Positions 10,717 to 12,352 of a DNA stretch of 12,352 bases are shown here, in pieces. Origin of the DNA: Methylovirgula sp. (GTDB taxonomy: Bacteria > Pseudomonadota > Alphaproteobacteria > Rhizobiales > Beijerinckiaceae); assembly GCA_025356505.1 (NCBI GenBank), contig JANXSV010000297.1, positions 1 to 12,352 on the forward strand. The letters are read 5' to 3'. A program made the translations under genes and the position numbers. Every line of letters begins with the position of its first letter. Position 1 is the first letter of the stretch. Below the pieces are notes generated by a model. The model was given only the letters and a program-made list of their open reading frames with translations. It ran no database searches and was not told where the DNA came from.

Positions 10717-12352
10717 TTATTCGGAATATGTCATGGTCCAGGTTTCGGTGAGGGCGTGAGAGGCGTTGCGCAAAAATGCGCGGATGTCTGCCGCTTGCCC
10801 GGCATCGCCGACAAAGTCTATCGCGGCCCGGAAGCCGCCAATATGCGGGTTCGGTGTTAGAAAGGCGCGCAATATCCGGCCATGGGTAATGCTGGGCACA
10901 AGCTCCATCCCCGAAGGATCTGCAAGGTAAAACTCGAGATCGCCGCCCGCAAAATCAATGATAACGCGATTAGCGCCCAAAGGCACGGCATCATCAGCGC
11001 CATTTGCTTTGGCCTGAGTGATGAATGTATTGACCGTATGTCCATTGGGCGAAAGCTTGGTTTCATCGATCAAACTCGTGATGCGATAGCCGAAGGCGAA
11101 GTTTTTGCCGGGTTCGAGGGCTTGGTTTGGTGTCCACAGTGCAACGATATTATCGTTGGTTTCGTCTGAGGTGGGTAGTTCCAGCAACTCGACGCGGCCC
11201 TCGCCCCAGCCCTCGCGCGGCTCCACCCAATAGGAGGGGCGGCGCTCATAGGCCAGATCGAGGTCCTGATAGTGATCAAAGGCACGGTCGCGCTGCAGCA
11301 AGCCAAACCCGCGAATGTCCTTATCAGCGAAAGCGGAAATCTCGGGCTTCTTCGAATTGCGAAGCGGCCGCCAAATCCATTCGCCGGTGCCCGTATGCAT
11401 GAGCAAACCGTCAGAATCATGCATTTGCGGGCGATAATCTGCTGCCGCCTGTGTGTCAGGCTGCCTATCGAGGCTGCGAAGGTCGCCGGGGCTTTTGAAA
11501 AACATCGATGTAAGCGGCGCGAGACCGACACGGTTCAAGGTGCGACGCGGGAACAGATTTACAGTGACATCTATGAAGCTCTCCGCTCCTGGATGAATGT
11601 CAAACTGGTAGGCCCCGGTGACGGAAGCGCTGTCGAGCAATGCATATACGACAGCTCTTTCAGAATTTGCTGCCGGCGTTTCGACCCAGAATTCTTTGAA
11701 AGTCGGAAACTCTTCTGGAACATCCGGCGCGGAAGGCAAAGCCAAGCCGCGGGCTGACAAGCCATAGTGCTGATCGCGGCCAAGCAACCTGAAATAACTC
11801 GCACCCAGAAACGCGATGAGTTCATCGAATATATTAGGTTTGTTGAGGGCCGAATGGAGCCGGAAGCCGGCAAAACCAGCGTTCACAGGCAGGGGTGTGG
11901 TGAGGGCCGAGCGCCCATAATCAAACAGCGACGCTGTGTATGGAATGGGCGCGGCAATGCCATCACGAATTAAGTTGATGGTCACTGGGCGGGTATAAAG
12001 ATGCCCTAGGTGAAAAAGCTGGAGCCGAAACGGGCTGTCTTTACCCGCCAGCATCGCCTTATCCGGGCGAAACCGGATGTCGCGCCAAGCGTCGAAGCTA
12101 AGATTCTTGAGCTGATCGGGTATTTTTGGAACCGCGTCATCGAAAGGGGCGGCATTCAGCTCTCTAGCGCGCTTAATGACATCCTCAAAAGTGAAGGGGG
12201 CATTGGTTTTGGTCTCTGGCGGATTATTCAAAGGCGGCTTAACCACGGGCGGCTTGCTGTCCTGAGCAAGGGCGTCGGACGGGAGAGTGAGGAGAAAACC
12301 GGCAGCCATGTGGGTGGACCCCAATGTCTTCAAAAAATGACGACGGGAAACG
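10717..12352 (-). CDS. Glucan biosynthesis protein, OpgG/OpgD (MdoG) family, Tat-exported, 5' partial
   Basis: Periplasmic protein needed for making osmoregulated periplasmic glucans; the E. coli homologues OpgG and OpgD are beta-1,2-glucanases of family GH186. The frame is open to the window edge and reads VSRRHFLKTLGSTHMAAGFL, then TLPSDALA: a perfect twin-arginine motif (S-R-R-x-F-L-K), a hydrophobic stretch and an ALA|Q cleavage site. The gene therefore starts outside the window, and the TTG at 12333 is not the start. About 544 residues are present, close to full length (E. coli OpgG 511, OpgD 551). Family landmarks are FDAWRDIRFRP (12,064-12,096), FRLQLFHLGHLYTRP, FDELIAFLGASYFRLLG and YGLSARGLAL (about 11,740-11,820), and EEFPTFKEFWVETP. 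A short Pro-rich linker follows the signal. The Tat signal matches E. coli OpgD, whereas OpgG uses Sec; overall similarity does not settle which name fits, so no symbol is given. The transglycosylase gene follows 65 bases downstream. Confidence 0.94.
   Translation of the reverse strand, partial: VSRRHFLKTLGSTHMAAGFLLTLPSDALAQDSKPPVVKPPLNNPPETKTNAPFTFEDVIKRARELNAAPFDDAVPKIPDQLKNLSFDAWRDIRFRPDKAMLAGKDSPFRLQLFHLGHLYTRPVTINLIRDGIAAPIPYTASLFDYGRSALTTPLPVNAGFAGFRLHSALNKPNIFDELIAFLGASYFRLLGRDQHYGLSARGLALPSAPDVPEEFPTFKEFWVETPAANSERAVVYALLDSASVTGAYQFDIHPGAESFIDVTVNLFPRRTLNRVGLAPLTSMFFKSPGDLRSLDRQPDTQAAADYRPQMHDSDGLLMHTGTGEWIWRPLRNSKKPEISAFADKDIRGFGLLQRDRAFDHYQDLDLAYERRPSYWVEPREGWGEGRVELLELPTSDETNDNIVALWTPNQALEPGKNFAFGYRITSLIDETKLSPNGHTVNTFITQAKANGADDAVPLGANRVIIDFAGGDLEFYLADPSGMELVPSITHGRILRAFLTPNPHIGGFRAAIDFVGDAGQAADIRAFLRNASHALTETWTMTYSE

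Overview
The window (12,352 bases, GC in the mid-50s by eye) looks like chromosomal core sequence from an alphaproteobacterium, most likely of the Hyphomicrobiales (Rhizobiales). This rests on protein character only: an alphaproteobacterial-type GltB/GltD pair, a DUF459 SGNH hydrolase, an MltB-type transglycosylase with a peptidoglycan-binding tail, and a Tat-exported OpgG/OpgD protein. No tRNA, rRNA, CRISPR array, insertion sequence, phage gene or other sign of recent transfer was seen. Coding density is high and no gene is visibly broken.

Region 1 (1-1494) holds two convergent genes. A class A small heat-shock protein (IbpA-like, 5' end outside the window) runs rightward and ends at a strong intrinsic terminator. 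A low-specificity L-threonine aldolase (ltaE) runs leftward towards it.

Region 2 (1495-7949) is the nitrogen-assimilation core. A 256-base divergent intergenic region with two inverted repeats separates ltaE from gltB and gltD. These encode the large and small subunits of NADPH-dependent glutamate synthase (GOGAT), with four bases between the genes and the gltD ribosome-binding site inside the end of gltB. GltB hydrolyses glutamine and makes glutamate from 2-oxoglutarate; GltD supplies electrons from NADPH.

Region 3 (8002-12352) is a leftward cluster of three exported envelope proteins: a glucan biosynthesis protein of the OpgG/OpgD (MdoG) family with a perfect Tat motif reaching the window edge, then a lytic murein transglycosylase, then, 19 bases on, a periplasmic DUF459 SGNH hydrolase. 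All three would act on periplasmic carbohydrate polymers (osmoregulated glucans and peptidoglycan), and the spacing suggests at least the last two are one transcript.

I do not see an undescribed defence, mobile or biosynthetic system here. The points most worth a second look are the envelope cluster with its SGNH enzyme of unknown substrate, a short motif repeated inside that enzyme, the inverted repeats between ltaE and gltB, and the Tat signal cut by the window edge.
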